Position numbers and translations under genes: made by a program
Part shown: piece after piece, positions 45,655-54,925 of the stretch
Position numbering within the stretch: position 1 is the stretch's first letter
Layout of the letters: each line of letters opens with the position of its first letter
DNA from: Methanosarcina mazei S-6
GTDB taxonomy: Archaea; Halobacteriota; Methanosarcinia; Methanosarcinales; Methanosarcinaceae
Direction: 5' to 3'
DNA length: 64,000 nt
Assembly: GCF_000970205.1 (NCBI RefSeq)
Contig: NZ_CP009512.1
Coordinates: 3,782,001-3,846,000 of the forward strand
Notes under the pieces: model-generated
The model's input: the letters and a program-made list of their open reading frames with translations, nothing else
What the model was told of the DNA's origin: nothing
Database searches by the model: none

Positions 45655-46212
45655 ATGAAAGTCATAGGAATTGTTGGAAGCCCCCGAAAGAATGGAAACA
45701 CAAACATCCTTGTACAGCAGGTTCTGGAAGGCGCAGCAGAGGCAGGTGCCGAGACCCGGAACTTTATCCTCAACGAGATGAACTACAGCGGCTGCCAGGG
45801 ATGCAATTACTGCAAGAGCCATGATAAGTGTAAGCTTGAAGACGACCTTATGGAATTATTCGACGAACTTGCATCAGCGGACGGGGTTGTTTTTGGCTCC
45901 CCCATCTACTTTGGTCAGTTTACAGGTCAGATGAGGCTTTTCCTTGACCGTTGCTATTCCCTCATAAATGCTGATTTCTCTCCCCGCCTCCCTGCCGGAA
46001 AAAAAGCTGTGGTCATAGGAACTCAGGGAGCACCTGATGCGGAAGCTTTCAAAGGAGTTTATGAGGAATTCAAAGGACAGATTTCGAACTTTATGCGCAT
46101 GGATGTAAAGGATACGATAGTAGGAATCGGATACCATGCACCCGGAGAAGTAAAAGAAGACACAGAACTTATGGAAAAAGCAAAAAATACAGGCATTAAC
46201 CTCTTTAAATAA
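45655..46212 (+). CDS. Iron-sulfur flavoprotein (Isf-like NADPH-dependent FMN reductase)
   Basis: 185 aa flavodoxin-fold protein. FMN loop GSPRKNGNTNIL and the compact cysteine motif C-x2-C-x2-C-x5-C (SGCQGCNYCKSHDKC, residues about 46-59) that binds a 4Fe-4S cluster in Methanosarcina Isf; GSPIYFGQFTGQMRLFLDR completes the fold. Isf reduces O2 and H2O2 with electrons from ferredoxin. First of five redox genes in the same direction. Confidence 0.88.
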   Translation: MKVIGIVGSPRKNGNTNILVQQVLEGAAEAGAETRNFILNEMNYSGCQGCNYCKSHDKCKLEDDLMELFDELASADGVVFGSPIYFGQFTGQMRLFLDRCYSLINADFSPRLPAGKKAVVIGTQGAPDAEAFKGVYEEFKGQISNFMRMDVKDTIVGIGYHAPGEVKEDTELMEKAKNTGINLFK

Positions 46213-46363
46213 GATAAAACAACCGGAAAAGAAAACAAAAAACAAGATAAGATAGGGAAACCGGGAAAGAGAATAAAAACGGGATAATAAGACGGGGCGA
46301 GAGAAAACTGGAAATAGGTTTCCTCGTCCAAGTCTTTCATCAACGAACAGGAGGAGTCTGAAT

Positions 46364-46888
46364 ATGGAAACTCTTGAAGCAATCCACACTCGCCGAAGCA
46401 TCCGAAAGTACACTGACAGACCAGTTCCGAGAGAGCTTGTTACCGAACTGCTCAGGGCAGCAATGAGTGCCCCCTCTGCGGTTAATGCCCAGCCCTGGGT
46501 CTTCATTGTAATCGATGACAGAAAAATTCTGGACGAGATCCCAACATTCAGCCCTTATGCCGGCATGTGCAGGGAAGCTCCTCTGGCAATTCTGGTCTGT
46601 GGGGATACTACCCAGGAAAAAGCACCCGGGTACTGGGTACAGGACTGCTCGGCAGCCATTCAGAACCTTCTTCTTGCAGCTCATGATGCAGGGCTGGGAG
46701 CGGTCTGGACAGGAATTTTTCCCATGACAGACAGAGTTCAAGGCTTCAGGAAAGCATTTGGACTGCCTGGCCATGTATTTCCTCTCGGGCTTGTGCCTGT
46801 TGGTTATCCTGCAGAAAAACTCTCACCTCAGGACAGGTACAGGGAAGAGAAAGTCTACAATAACAGATACGGTCAAAAAAGAGAATAA
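46364..46888 (+). CDS. Nitroreductase-family protein
   Basis: 174 aa. IHTRRSIRKYTDRPVPRELV at the start, AMSAPSAVNAQPWVFIVIDD, and AAHDAGLGAVWTGIFPM are the usual FMN-binding segments of the nitroreductase family. The likely electron donor is NAD(P)H; the substrate is unknown (nitroaromatics, quinones). ATG after GGAGG. Second in the HxlR-linked cluster. Confidence 0.92.
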   Translation: METLEAIHTRRSIRKYTDRPVPRELVTELLRAAMSAPSAVNAQPWVFIVIDDRKILDEIPTFSPYAGMCREAPLAILVCGDTTQEKAPGYWVQDCSAAIQNLLLAAHDAGLGAVWTGIFPMTDRVQGFRKAFGLPGHVFPLGLVPVGYPAEKLSPQDRYREEKVYNNRYGQKRE

Positions 46889-46899
46889 TTCTGCAAATA

Positions 46900-47226
46900 A
46901 TGGCAGATCAGGACTATTTTCAGGCTGGTGATTTATTGGCTATAAGGGTTGTTGCAAAAAATCAGGTAAAACCTGAAAAGGTTCAGGAATTTATGAATTT
47001 GTGTAAAAGCCTTATTGAAGAGACGCTAAAAGAGGAAGGCTGCATAGATTATGGGGTATATCAGGAATTGGAGAATCCTGAAATCCTGACAATGTTAGAA
47101 GAGTGGAAAGACGAGGGCAGCCTTGATCAACATATAAGATCCGATCATTTTAAAGAGATATTTCCTTTGCTTTCAGAGTGTCTTGACAAAGAAACTGAAA
47201 TCAATATATACAGAAAAAAGCTGTAA
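46900..47226 (+). CDS. ABM-family (YgiN-like) monooxygenase
   Basis: 108 aa, antibiotic-biosynthesis-monooxygenase fold (VVAKNQVKPEKVQEFMNLCK, EEGCIDYGVYQELENPEILT, HIRSDHFKEIFPLL). Small ferredoxin-like dimers of this family act on quinols or degrade heme-like or aromatic substrates. Starts 12 nt after the nitroreductase gene. Confidence 0.85.
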   Translation: MADQDYFQAGDLLAIRVVAKNQVKPEKVQEFMNLCKSLIEETLKEEGCIDYGVYQELENPEILTMLEEWKDEGSLDQHIRSDHFKEIFPLLSECLDKETEINIYRKKL

Positions 47227-47307
47227 TTTATTATATTTCAGTCCTTAAATTATATTTTCACTCATTTTTTGAAGGAATGAGTCAGGAGTACTCGGGAGAG
47301 AAAAATA

Positions 47308-47883
47308 ATGAAAGTTGTTGCATTTAACGGAAGTCCGAGGAAGGAAGGCAATACAGCTTCTTTAATAAAGCATGTCCTTGCAGAGCTTGATAAAGAAGGA
47401 ATAGAAACCGAGATAGTGCAAATAGGTGGGAAAAGCGTGCACGGCTGTACTGCCTGCTCAAAATGCTTTGAAAACAGAGACAGAAGATGCGTAATTGACA
47501 ATGATATTGTCAACGAATGCATCGAAAAAATGCTTGAAGCCGACGGCATAATCCTTGCTTCACCCACGTATTTTGCAGACCTGACACCTGAACTCAAAGC
47601 TCTTATAGACAGAGCAGGTTTTGTTGCGAAAGCCAATAGCGAAATGTTCAGGTACAAAGTTGGAGCGGCTGTTGTGGCGGTAAGGAGAGCCGGGTCAATC
47701 CACGTTTTTGATTCCATTAACCATTTCTTCACGATTTCCCAGATGATAATTCCAGGATCCAGCTACTGGAATATGGGGATAGGGCGTGCAGAAGGGGATG
47801 TTGAAAAAGACGATGAGGGCATCCGGACCATGCAGATCCTGGGCCAGAACATGGCATGGCTTTTGAAAAAACTTAATGAATAA
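47308..47883 (+). CDS. Flavodoxin-family NADPH-dependent reductase with Cys motif
   Basis: 191 aa. FMN loop [12 protein letters not shown], a Cys cluster [15 protein letters not shown] (residues about 48-62), [19 protein letters not shown]. Similar to the gene at 45655 but with a wider Cys spacing (C-x2-C-x2-C-x7-C), so cluster binding is possible. Fourth gene of the redox cluster. Confidence 0.86.
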   Translation: MKVVAFNGSPRKEGNTASLIKHVLAELDKEGIETEIVQIGGKSVHGCTACSKCFENRDRRCVIDNDIVNECIEKMLEADGIILASPTYFADLTPELKALIDRAGFVAKANSEMFRYKVGAAVVAVRRAGSIHVFDSINHFFTISQMIIPGSSYWNMGIGRAEGDVEKDDEGIRTMQILGQNMAWLLKKLNE

Positions 47884-47977
47884 ATTAACAGAAGAATGCA
47901 TAACTTAACAGGGGAGGCAGCCTTACATATTTATTCAGGGAAACGAATTTCATGGATAGAATAAAGGGGGAAATAAA

Positions 47978-48619
47978 ATGAAAGTCCTTTATATCTTTGC
48001 ACACCCTGAGCCGAAGTCCTTTAACGCTGCTATGAAAGATACAGCTATTGCTGCCCTGAAGGATAAAGGGCACGAAGTAAAGCTCTCCGACCTTTACGCG
48101 ATGGAATTTAACCCTGTGCTGAAAGCCTCGGACTTTACTGAGAGAAAAAACCCGGATATTTTTAATGCTTTCCTCGAAGCTATCAAAGCCTCAAAAACCG
48201 GGGCTTTTTCATCCGACATAAAAGAGGAGATGGAAAAAGTAAAATGGGCTGACCTGTTGGCATTTCAGTTCCCAATTTACTTTACATCCATGCCAGCAAT
48301 AATGAAAGGCTGGATTGACCGTGTACTGGCTCCGGGGTTTGGCTTTAATCCCATAACCAGCAGTGCCTATGACACCGGACTCCTTAAAGGAAAAGCAGCA
48401 ATGCTTGCATTTACTACCGGCGCTCCGAAAGAAATGTATTCTGAGGGTGGAGCTCATGGCGATATTCACAGGCATCTTGAATCCATAACTCACTGTGTTT
48501 TTGAATATATGGGAATGAAAGTGCTGCCATCCTTCATAGTTTATGAAGCCAGTGCCATGAAACAGGAAAAGGGAATTGAAGAACTGGAGAGATATAAAAA
48601 GAGGATTTCCGAACTATAA
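47978..48619 (+). CDS. NAD(P)H dehydrogenase (quinone), NQO1/KefF-like
   Basis: 213 aa. Flavodoxin-like fold: YIFAHPEPKSFNAAMKD at the start, DLLAFQFPIYFTSMPAIMKG, and TTGAPKEMYSEGGAHGD. Two-electron quinone reductases of this family protect against quinones and electrophiles. Good ribosome site (GGGGGAAATAAA). Last gene of the cluster. Confidence 0.88.
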   Translation: MKVLYIFAHPEPKSFNAAMKDTAIAALKDKGHEVKLSDLYAMEFNPVLKASDFTERKNPDIFNAFLEAIKASKTGAFSSDIKEEMEKVKWADLLAFQFPIYFTSMPAIMKGWIDRVLAPGFGFNPITSSAYDTGLLKGKAAMLAFTTGAPKEMYSEGGAHGDIHRHLESITHCVFEYMGMKVLPSFIVYEASAMKQEKGIEELERYKKRISEL

Positions 48620-48710
48620 ATAGAAAAGAAAACGCCTTTTTTTAATTTTTTAATTTTTCGGGGAACTGTGGGGCAGCCTGAATCATATCTGAGTCTTATA
48701 CTACTGGATA

Positions 48711-48773
48711 ATAATATTTATATATAATGTTTTTACAAAAAACTTTATTAACCGTTATGTATGTTCAGACATA
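48711..48773 (+). promoter_or_regulatory. Promoter and operator-like repeat of the molybdate transporter
   Basis: A TATA region ATATTTATATATAATG at about 48713-48728 is followed, at the expected transcription start, by an inverted repeat TATGT (48756-48760) / ACATA (48769-48773) spaced by 8. This would suit a repressor of metal uptake; the protein is unknown. Confidence 0.4.
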
Positions 48774-48804
48774 TCATTGAAATTCCATCTGAAGAGGTCT
48801 TTGA

Positions 48805-49623
48805 GTGAAAAAAGTCTGTGCATTCATAATTATCATAGTACTGGCATTGTCTCTGGCAGGCTCAGGTTGCGCTGAAAAAGGGGCTTCTACACCTGTATCT
48901 GAAAATCCGGAAAAAGCATTTGAAGGAAGGCAGGTCACGGTTTGCGCTGGAGCCGGGTTGATAAAGCCAATGAACGAATTGATTGAGAATTTTGAGAAAG
49001 AAACCGGAGCAGATATTGAGGTCCGCTACGGGGGAAGTGCAGAAATCTTCGGATTTCTGACCTCAAAGGAATGTGACATCTTCATCCCGGGAGACTACTA
49101 CTATACTGAACAGGCTATGGACAGGAACTATGTTTTCAATGAAAGCGTGGAAAACCTGACCCTGCACATCCCGGTTATCGCAGTTCCTGCGGGAAATCCT
49201 GCAAACATAAGCAGACTTGAAGACCTGGCAGGACCAGGGGTAAAACTGGCTCTAGGAGACCCTAATGGGCCTGCAATAGGCAAGGTATCGGAAGTCATCT
49301 GCACACAGGCAGGAATCCTTTCTGCAGTCGAAAAGAACATAATTGTCAAAACGGCTACTGTAAATCAGCTCCTCATCTACATTGCATCCGGTGAAGTTGA
49401 TGCGGCAATTATATGGGAAGATATGACAAGCTGGGGAGAAGCCAGCGGAAAGCTGGAAATTGTTTCTATCCCCGAAGAACAGAACAAAATAAAGACCATC
49501 CCCACAGCAGTTTCCATATATACCGAAGACCGTGAACTGGCAGAGGCATTTAACACTTATATTGCGGGCAAAGAAGCAAAAGAAACCTGGAAAAAATGGG
49601 GCTTTGAGCCATGCGATGCTTAA
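48805..49623 (+). CDS. Molybdate/tungstate-binding lipoprotein (ModA/WtpA-like)
   Basis: 272 aa. Lipoprotein signal peptide with Cys (LALSLAGSGCAEKG), then a type II periplasmic-binding fold of the ModA group (VTVCAGAGLIKPMNELI, PGDYYYTEQAM, IPVIAVPAGNPANI, GDPNGPAIGKVSEV, DAAIIWEDMTSW). GTG start at 48805, after GAGGTCTTTGA. Binds molybdate or tungstate outside the membrane. The neighbour ModD suggests molybdate; tungstate cannot be excluded. Confidence 0.9.
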   Translation: MKKVCAFIIIIVLALSLAGSGCAEKGASTPVSENPEKAFEGRQVTVCAGAGLIKPMNELIENFEKETGADIEVRYGGSAEIFGFLTSKECDIFIPGDYYYTEQAMDRNYVFNESVENLTLHIPVIAVPAGNPANISRLEDLAGPGVKLALGDPNGPAIGKVSEVICTQAGILSAVEKNIIVKTATVNQLLIYIASGEVDAAIIWEDMTSWGEASGKLEIVSIPEEQNKIKTIPTAVSIYTEDRELAEAFNTYIAGKEAKETWKKWGFEPCDA

Positions 49624-50417
49624 AATCCCGGAGCGTGAACCACTCCTGGTTCAGGACCTTCACCGTGGGTATTGCCTGTACCTTCACTTTTTTGCTCTTT
49701 ATGACCATAGGGACCCTGCTCTTTGTGCTCAAACCTTCAGATCTTCTTTCATCCCTGCTTTCTGAAGAAATGCTTTATTCCATGAAGCTTTCCATGCTGA
49801 CCTCTTCAGCCTCAACAATTTCCGTTATGTGCTGTTCAATTCCCACAGCCTACGCACTTTCCCGTTTTTCCTTTCCCGGAAAAAGCGTAATAAAAACCGT
49901 ACTCGGGCTTCCTATGGCATTTCCTGAACTGGTAATGGGACTTGCGCTCCTGCTCCTTTTCGGGCAGGGATTCCTTGGACCTTACCTTGAAGCTCTGGGG
50001 ATAAAGGTTACTTTCAGCAAGCTCGGGATAATAATTGCACAATTTTTTGTCGCTTTTCCCTATGCTGTAAGGGTCATCTACTCCACTTTTGAAGATATCA
50101 ACCCGAGATACGAACAGGTCTCGAGGAGCTTCGGGTACGGGGAATTCGAGACATTCCGACACGTTACCCTTCCCATGGCAAGAAGCGGGCTATTTGCCTC
50201 GGGAGTAATTACCTTTGCCCGATGTATAGGAGCTTTCGGAGCCGTGCTGGTGCTTGCAGGAGGATCATATATGCATACCGAAGTCCTGCCCGTTACTCTT
50301 TACCTGAACATTTCCTACGGAAACCTGGAAATGGCGATTACAAGCGGGATTTTGTTAATGGGAATAGCCTTTCTCGCAATCCTCAGCTTTGAGAAGTTTG
50401 AAGGAGGCAGGATGTGA
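49611..50417 (+). CDS. modB: Molybdate/tungstate ABC permease
   Basis: 268 aa with about six membrane segments. The permease EAA-like loop RYEQVSRSFGYGEFETFRHV and the start TFTVGIACTFTFLLFMTIG are typical of ModB. Overlaps the binding-protein gene by 13 nt and the ATPase gene by 4 nt. Confidence 0.93.
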   Translation: MRCLKSRSVNHSWFRTFTVGIACTFTFLLFMTIGTLLFVLKPSDLLSSLLSEEMLYSMKLSMLTSSASTISVMCCSIPTAYALSRFSFPGKSVIKTVLGLPMAFPELVMGLALLLLFGQGFLGPYLEALGIKVTFSKLGIIIAQFFVAFPYAVRVIYSTFEDINPRYEQVSRSFGYGEFETFRHVTLPMARSGLFASGVITFARCIGAFGAVLVLAGGSYMHTEVLPVTLYLNISYGNLEMAITSGILLMGIAFLAILSFEKFEGGRM

Positions 50418-51475
50418 GCTTTCTTGAGGTAAGGGACCTCTGCCTTGATGTAGGAGATTTCGAACTCAGCGGGATAGGGCTCAAGGCTGAGAAAGGCGAT
50501 TACCTGGCTCTGATAGGCCCTACCGGTAGCGGGAAATCCCTGCTTCTTGAAACCATAATAGGATTTTACGGGCCCGAAAAAGGGAGAATTATCCTGGAAG
50601 GAAAAGATATCACCAACTTTCCTCCTGACATGAGGCAGATAAGCATAGTGTACCAGGACCATGTGCTTTTTCCCCACATGGATATTTTTGAAAACATAGC
50701 ATATGCCCTCCGAAAAAAGCTCAGAGACAAAAAGCAGATCGAAGCGGAAGTAAAGCAGATCGCCGGAGTCCTGGGAATAGGTGAGCTCCTTCACAGAAAG
50801 CCGGCTACCCTGAGCGGAGGAGAGAAGCAGAGAGCAGCCATTGCAAGGAGCCTTGTGGTCAGGCCAAAACTGCTTCTTCTTGACGAGCCATTCAGCGCCC
50901 TTGATGCAAGGACAAAAGAAAAACTCAGGGAGATGCTGAAAAAGGCGATAAGTGAATACAGCACCACTGTCCTGCACGTGACCCATGACTTTGAAGACGT
51001 CTGGGCTCTCGCAAACCGCGTGGTCGTAATAAGAAAAGGTGAGGTTATGCAGGCAGGAGACCCTGAATCAGTATTTAAGAGACCTTCTCCAGACTTCGTG
51101 GCCGAGTTTCTGGGCACCAATGTGCTGAAAGGTTGTGTAAAGGCTCTTGAAGGAAAACTTACAGTGGTCGAAGCCGAAGGCATGAAAATATATTCCTCAG
51201 ATCCAGCCGAGCCCGGGGAAGGTGTTACAGTCTCTATCCGCCCTGAAGAAATTATCCTTGCCAGAGAAGCTTTAGAAAGCTCGGCGCGGAACACAGTGCA
51301 GGGAAGGGTTTCAGGAGTTTTCAAAAAAGAACACCTTGTCGTGGTCGAGGTGGAGATCGGAAATGCTGAGATTAAAGCTGTGATCACGCCGACATCCTGT
51401 GAAATGCTTGGGCTCGAACCGGGAAGAGAAATCTATGCTGTGTTCAAGGCTTCAAATGCCAGGATAATAAGGTGA
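50414..51475 (+). CDS. modC: Molybdate/tungstate ABC ATPase
   Basis: 353 aa. Walker A GPTGSGKSLLLETIIG, signature LSGGEKQRAAIARSL, Walker B LLLLDEPFSALDA, and a C-terminal TOBE/Mop domain (VQGRVSGVFKKEHLVVVEVE) that binds oxyanions to regulate transport. GTG start, after GGAGGCAGGAT. Confidence 0.92.
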   Translation: MSFLEVRDLCLDVGDFELSGIGLKAEKGDYLALIGPTGSGKSLLLETIIGFYGPEKGRIILEGKDITNFPPDMRQISIVYQDHVLFPHMDIFENIAYALRKKLRDKKQIEAEVKQIAGVLGIGELLHRKPATLSGGEKQRAAIARSLVVRPKLLLLDEPFSALDARTKEKLREMLKKAISEYSTTVLHVTHDFEDVWALANRVVVIRKGEVMQAGDPESVFKRPSPDFVAEFLGTNVLKGCVKALEGKLTVVEAEGMKIYSSDPAEPGEGVTVSIRPEEIILAREALESSARNTVQGRVSGVFKKEHLVVVEVEIGNAEIKAVITPTSCEMLGLEPGREIYAVFKASNARIIR

Positions 51476-51520
51476 ATAAGTAAGGTGAATAAGTAAGGGG
51501 AATAAGTAAGGAGAATAATG
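51471..51520. repeat. Four 13-bp repeats across the modC stop
   Basis: GGTGAATAAGTAA-like units begin at 51471, 51484, 51497 and 51510; the first one contains the modC stop codon. Confidence 0.85.
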
Positions 51521-51646
51521 ACAGGAAACAGAGAAAAAGATGTGAAAAGCTCGTAATAAAAGAAAATGTTAAAGATCCGCAGTAAAGAAAATATCAGAAA
51601 AACATCAAAAATAGAAACAAAAAGTAAGGAATTTTCGAGGCAAAAC

Positions 51647-52438
51647 ATGATAGACCTTTTTGATCTCTACTTTTACGAAGACTGCCCCTATCAGGATGAA
51701 AGCGCAGAACTGCTCAGGCTTGTGGGCAGGGGGAAAATGAGGATTGTTTCGAGGGAGAACGGGACCTCTGCCTGTGCCGGCGACCTTGCAGGATATTATG
51801 AGAAAAAAGGGCTGAAAGTCCTGAATTACTTCAGGGACGGGGAAAATTTCAAGCCCGGAGATGCAATTTTCGAAGCAGAAGGAGACATCAAACTTATATT
51901 CAGATTCTGGAGAGTTTCCCAGACATTTCTGACCATGATGTGCGCCATTGCCACGAAAACAGCCTCTATGGTCAGTGAGGCCCGAAGAACTAATCCTGAT
52001 ATTATTATTGCAACGAGCCGGAAGACGCACCCAGGGGCCCGGATATTTGAGCTTAAAGCAGTCCGGGCAGGCGGAGGAGATATCCACAGGAATTCCCTCA
52101 GCGACTCCATTCAGATAAGCCAGAACCACCTGGAAGTTGCAGGGGAACTGGGAAAGCTCAGGGCTATGAAAAAGATAGAAATCGAGCCCAGATCGAGAGA
52201 AGAAGCATTCAAATATGCTGAAATGTCGGACATAATGCTCCTTGATCATCTTTCCCCGGAAGAACTGAGGGAACTCGGACCAGAACTCAAGGAACTTAAC
52301 CCTGAACTCGAGCTTGCAGTGGGAGGAATCGAGGCAAAAAGAATCCTCGAATACGCTCCCTTTGTTGAGATTATTGTCATAAGTGCTCCCTATTACGCAA
52401 ATCCTCTTGACTTTACAACGAAGATCGAAAGGCTGTAA
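51647..52438 (+). CDS. modD: ModD, molybdenum-utilisation protein (QPRTase-like)
   Basis: 263 aa from the ATG at 51647, which has GAGG 6 nt upstream; a longer frame from 51566 has none. The nicotinate-nucleotide pyrophosphorylase-like fold is clear (IATSRKTHPGARIFELKAV, GGGDIHRNSLSDSIQISQNH, ELAVGGIEAKRILEYAPFVE). ModD proteins accompany molybdate transporters, and their exact role is unsettled. The gene follows the transporter in the same direction. Confidence 0.88.
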   Translation: MIDLFDLYFYEDCPYQDESAELLRLVGRGKMRIVSRENGTSACAGDLAGYYEKKGLKVLNYFRDGENFKPGDAIFEAEGDIKLIFRFWRVSQTFLTMMCAIATKTASMVSEARRTNPDIIIATSRKTHPGARIFELKAVRAGGGDIHRNSLSDSIQISQNHLEVAGELGKLRAMKKIEIEPRSREEAFKYAEMSDIMLLDHLSPEELRELGPELKELNPELELAVGGIEAKRILEYAPFVEIIVISAPYYANPLDFTTKIERL

Positions 52439-52461
52439 GCTGATAAATAAAAGGTGAACGC

Positions 52462-53307
52462 ATGCCAGAAATCAAAAACATACAGGAAACCGAAAAAGAA
52501 GAAAACGGAACCCTGCCTGCCCTCGTAACCGCGCTAAAAAAAGACCTTGGTCCTGCTCTTGAAGAAATCGAAGTAAAGGATGTCAGGATCGGGCTTGCTT
52601 ATACTGGAGTCCTGCTTTCCGAAAACTACGGGGGCGTTGCCTGCACACCACTTTATGAGTTTTCGGGCTGTCCTGCCCTCGGTTTTGCGGGCTTTCTGAA
52701 AGGAAGCTCTGCGGATAAAGTGCTCGAGTTTGCCCTGTCGAGAAACCCGTTTGAGGCAGCAATCGGAGTTGCAACCGCAAATGCGCTTTCTCATATGCTC
52801 CATGATCTGGAACCCAAAAAATTTTCTGTTTCAAAAATAGACATTCTTGACCTTATAAAACCTGAAGATAGGGTTGTAATGGTAGGCTATTTTGCTCCTC
52901 TTGTCCCGAGAATCCTGAAAATAACCGAGAAACTTACGATCCTTGAGAAGCGTGAAATCGAATTTTCTGAAACCACGATACTGCCTTCGGAAAAAGCCAG
53001 AGAAATTCTCCCAGCATCGGATGTGATCATCATCAGTGCAAGTACTCTCGCCAACAGGACTTTTGATGAGCTCCTTTCCTCCCGGGGTGCAGCAAGAGAA
53101 GTTGTCCTGCTAGGACCAAGCGCGCCTCTCTACCCTGCCCCGTTCTTCAGTAGAGGTATTACTGCAATAATGGGAACCCGGATTATTGACCCCCTGAAAA
53201 TGCTTACGGTGATTAGCGAGGCGGGAGGGACGAAAAAACTGCACCAGTTCTGTGGGGAAAAGGTAGCGTTCCAGAATAAAAATGAAGACAGAAATAAGTC
53301 CTCTTGA
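52462..53307 (+). CDS. DUF364 putative heavy-metal chelation protein
   Basis: 281 aa. It has the DUF4213/DUF364 arrangement: an N-terminal domain (GLAYTGVLLSENYGGVACTP) and a C-terminal Rossmann-like domain (VVMVGYFAPLVPRILKITEK, DVIIISASTLANRTFDELLS, VVLLGPSAPLYPAPFFSRGI). The family is described as putative heavy-metal chelating. It lies 23 nt after modD, so the five genes modABC-modD-DUF364 form one unit. A partial copy lies at 58257-58443. Confidence 0.85.
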   Translation: MPEIKNIQETEKEENGTLPALVTALKKDLGPALEEIEVKDVRIGLAYTGVLLSENYGGVACTPLYEFSGCPALGFAGFLKGSSADKVLEFALSRNPFEAAIGVATANALSHMLHDLEPKKFSVSKIDILDLIKPEDRVVMVGYFAPLVPRILKITEKLTILEKREIEFSETTILPSEKAREILPASDVIIISASTLANRTFDELLSSRGAAREVVLLGPSAPLYPAPFFSRGITAIMGTRIIDPLKMLTVISEAGGTKKLHQFCGEKVAFQNKNEDRNKSS

Positions 53308-53331
53308 GCGAAACAAAAAGGACAGTAAACT

Positions 53332-53349
53332 GCAGAGACGTAACTCTGC
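53332..53349 (+). terminator. Hairpin after the molybdenum gene unit
   Basis: GCAGAG (53332-53337) and CTCTGC (53344-53349), loop ACGTAA. Confidence 0.35.
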
Positions 53350-53488
53350 CGAAAAAGCTGAATTATCTGGGGAGAAGGTACCCTTTAGAAGAAGAAAACG
53401 AGAAGAAAAATAACTATGTTGAAAAAAAGGGGAAGAAAGCCAGAAAAATTTAAAGAAACTGGCAAAAAGAGCTTAAAAAAGAATGTTA

Positions 53489-54478
53489 TTAACGCTTGAT
53501 TATTAGCAATGATAAAAGTCCCAAAATGAACATTACCGAAGTAAAGCCAGGTATTTGATTGGTTGTTTCGTTACCAGCAATCTCCTCTTCATTGCCTGAG
53601 AAGTTGGTGTTATCAGCTTCATCCACATATGGTCCATCAACTACTGCTATGTCTTCAACTGGCACTCCCATCCACTCGAACACTACTGGTACCTCACTTA
53701 TACCTTCCTGTTTACAGTGTTCCTCGATTATTAGATAAATTTCATCAATTATAGAATCATTAACACTTTCTGGAGATTCTGGATCAAGTCCTACGAATAT
53801 ATATCCCCTATAATTATAGCCATAACCAGTCAATGATCCACCAGATGACTTCATGTAGGGCCGAAGTTCAGTTCTGAAACTATGAATACAATCCCCTGCT
53901 TTCTCTTCCCACTCCACTTTTCCACTGGAATCTGTAATTACAGGCATTGTTCCCCTCGTGGCTATGAACCCAGGATCATTTTTAACTTCCTCGAAAATCT
54001 GAGGGCCGTAGTCAGGTAGCGGGAGATCCTCCTCGTCCTGTGCCCACATAAAAATCACAGGGATATCACTTATTCCCTCCTGCTCTTCGCAATATTCCTC
54101 AATTTTCAGATACATCGCGTCAATTCTTGAGTCATCTACTTCTCCTTTATAGGCAGATCCCAATTCCACTATAATTACATCACTGGCAGCAACGCCTGAT
54201 ATAGAGCGGTCAAATTCGGAATATGAAGGCCCTATTTTGTTAAGATTTAGCCAGCAATCTGTAATTGAATTTTTCCACTCCTGATTGACAGTTTCTGGTA
54301 TAGTTCCCCTGTATGCTATGAACAAGGGGTTATTTGCAAATTTCTTTATAGAATCTGGGGGCTCATCTGATTCGGAATCGTTAAATTCACTGTCATCTGC
54401 ACCTGCGAAACTGCATAATAAAATAAAAGCAGAAATTATAAGCATTAACCATTTGCCAGTATTCCTTCTTTTGATCAT
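53489..54478 (-). CDS. Secreted protein with duplicated domain and PGF-type C-terminus
   Basis: 329 aa. Signal peptide (WLMLIISAFILLCSFAGADD), two copies of a roughly 110-residue domain beginning FIAYRGTIPETVNQEWKNSI and FIATRGTMPVITDSSGKVEW, each ending near IEEYCEEQEGIS or IEEHCKQEGIS then P-V-x-F. The C-terminus IPGFTSVMFILGLLSLLIIK fits the PGF-CTERM sorting signal recognised by archaeosortase A, so the protein should be processed and lipid-attached at the cell surface. Function unknown. Confidence 0.78.
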   Translation of the reverse strand: MIKRRNTGKWLMLIISAFILLCSFAGADDSEFNDSESDEPPDSIKKFANNPLFIAYRGTIPETVNQEWKNSITDCWLNLNKIGPSYSEFDRSISGVAASDVIIVELGSAYKGEVDDSRIDAMYLKIEEYCEEQEGISDIPVIFMWAQDEEDLPLPDYGPQIFEEVKNDPGFIATRGTMPVITDSSGKVEWEEKAGDCIHSFRTELRPYMKSSGGSLTGYGYNYRGYIFVGLDPESPESVNDSIIDEIYLIIEEHCKQEGISEVPVVFEWMGVPVEDIAVVDGPYVDEADNTNFSGNEEEIAGNETTNQIPGFTSVMFILGLLSLLIIKR

Positions 54479-54925
54479 TTAATCAGACCTTAACAGTTAG
54501 TTTAGAACTCCAGTCTTATTATTGTATTAAACTGAGCTCAAAATCAAGCATCTGCGCATTAGTGAAATACAGTATGATTAAATTCCTTATCTTTTTGCTC
54601 CACCGGCTTCAGAGCTCAGCTGCACAATTTTATTAAATAAAACATTGACATATCATAAAATACTTTTTAAATTTTCTAATTATATACTTGTTAGATTAAG
54701 ACGAGAAACTATGATTCGAAGGTTAAACAACTTTTTTTGAAAACATATGGATTCAAATTCAGAATAAATTGGCAGGCCATTCATATTTATGAACGGGAAT
54801 GAGGAGATTAACGGGAAGTATTGAGAATCAAAAAACAGATTTGAAGAAGCTTCAGCAGCCATAGAAATTTATATATAGACATAAAAATAGAACTCTTCAG
54901 TATCTTTTCACAGTTTTGAGTTATT
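54479..54925. promoter_or_regulatory. Divergent promoter region
   Basis: 447 bases. A strong TATA box TTTATATATAG at about 54869-54879 points right to the methyltransferase gene. No further gene seen. Confidence 0.4.
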
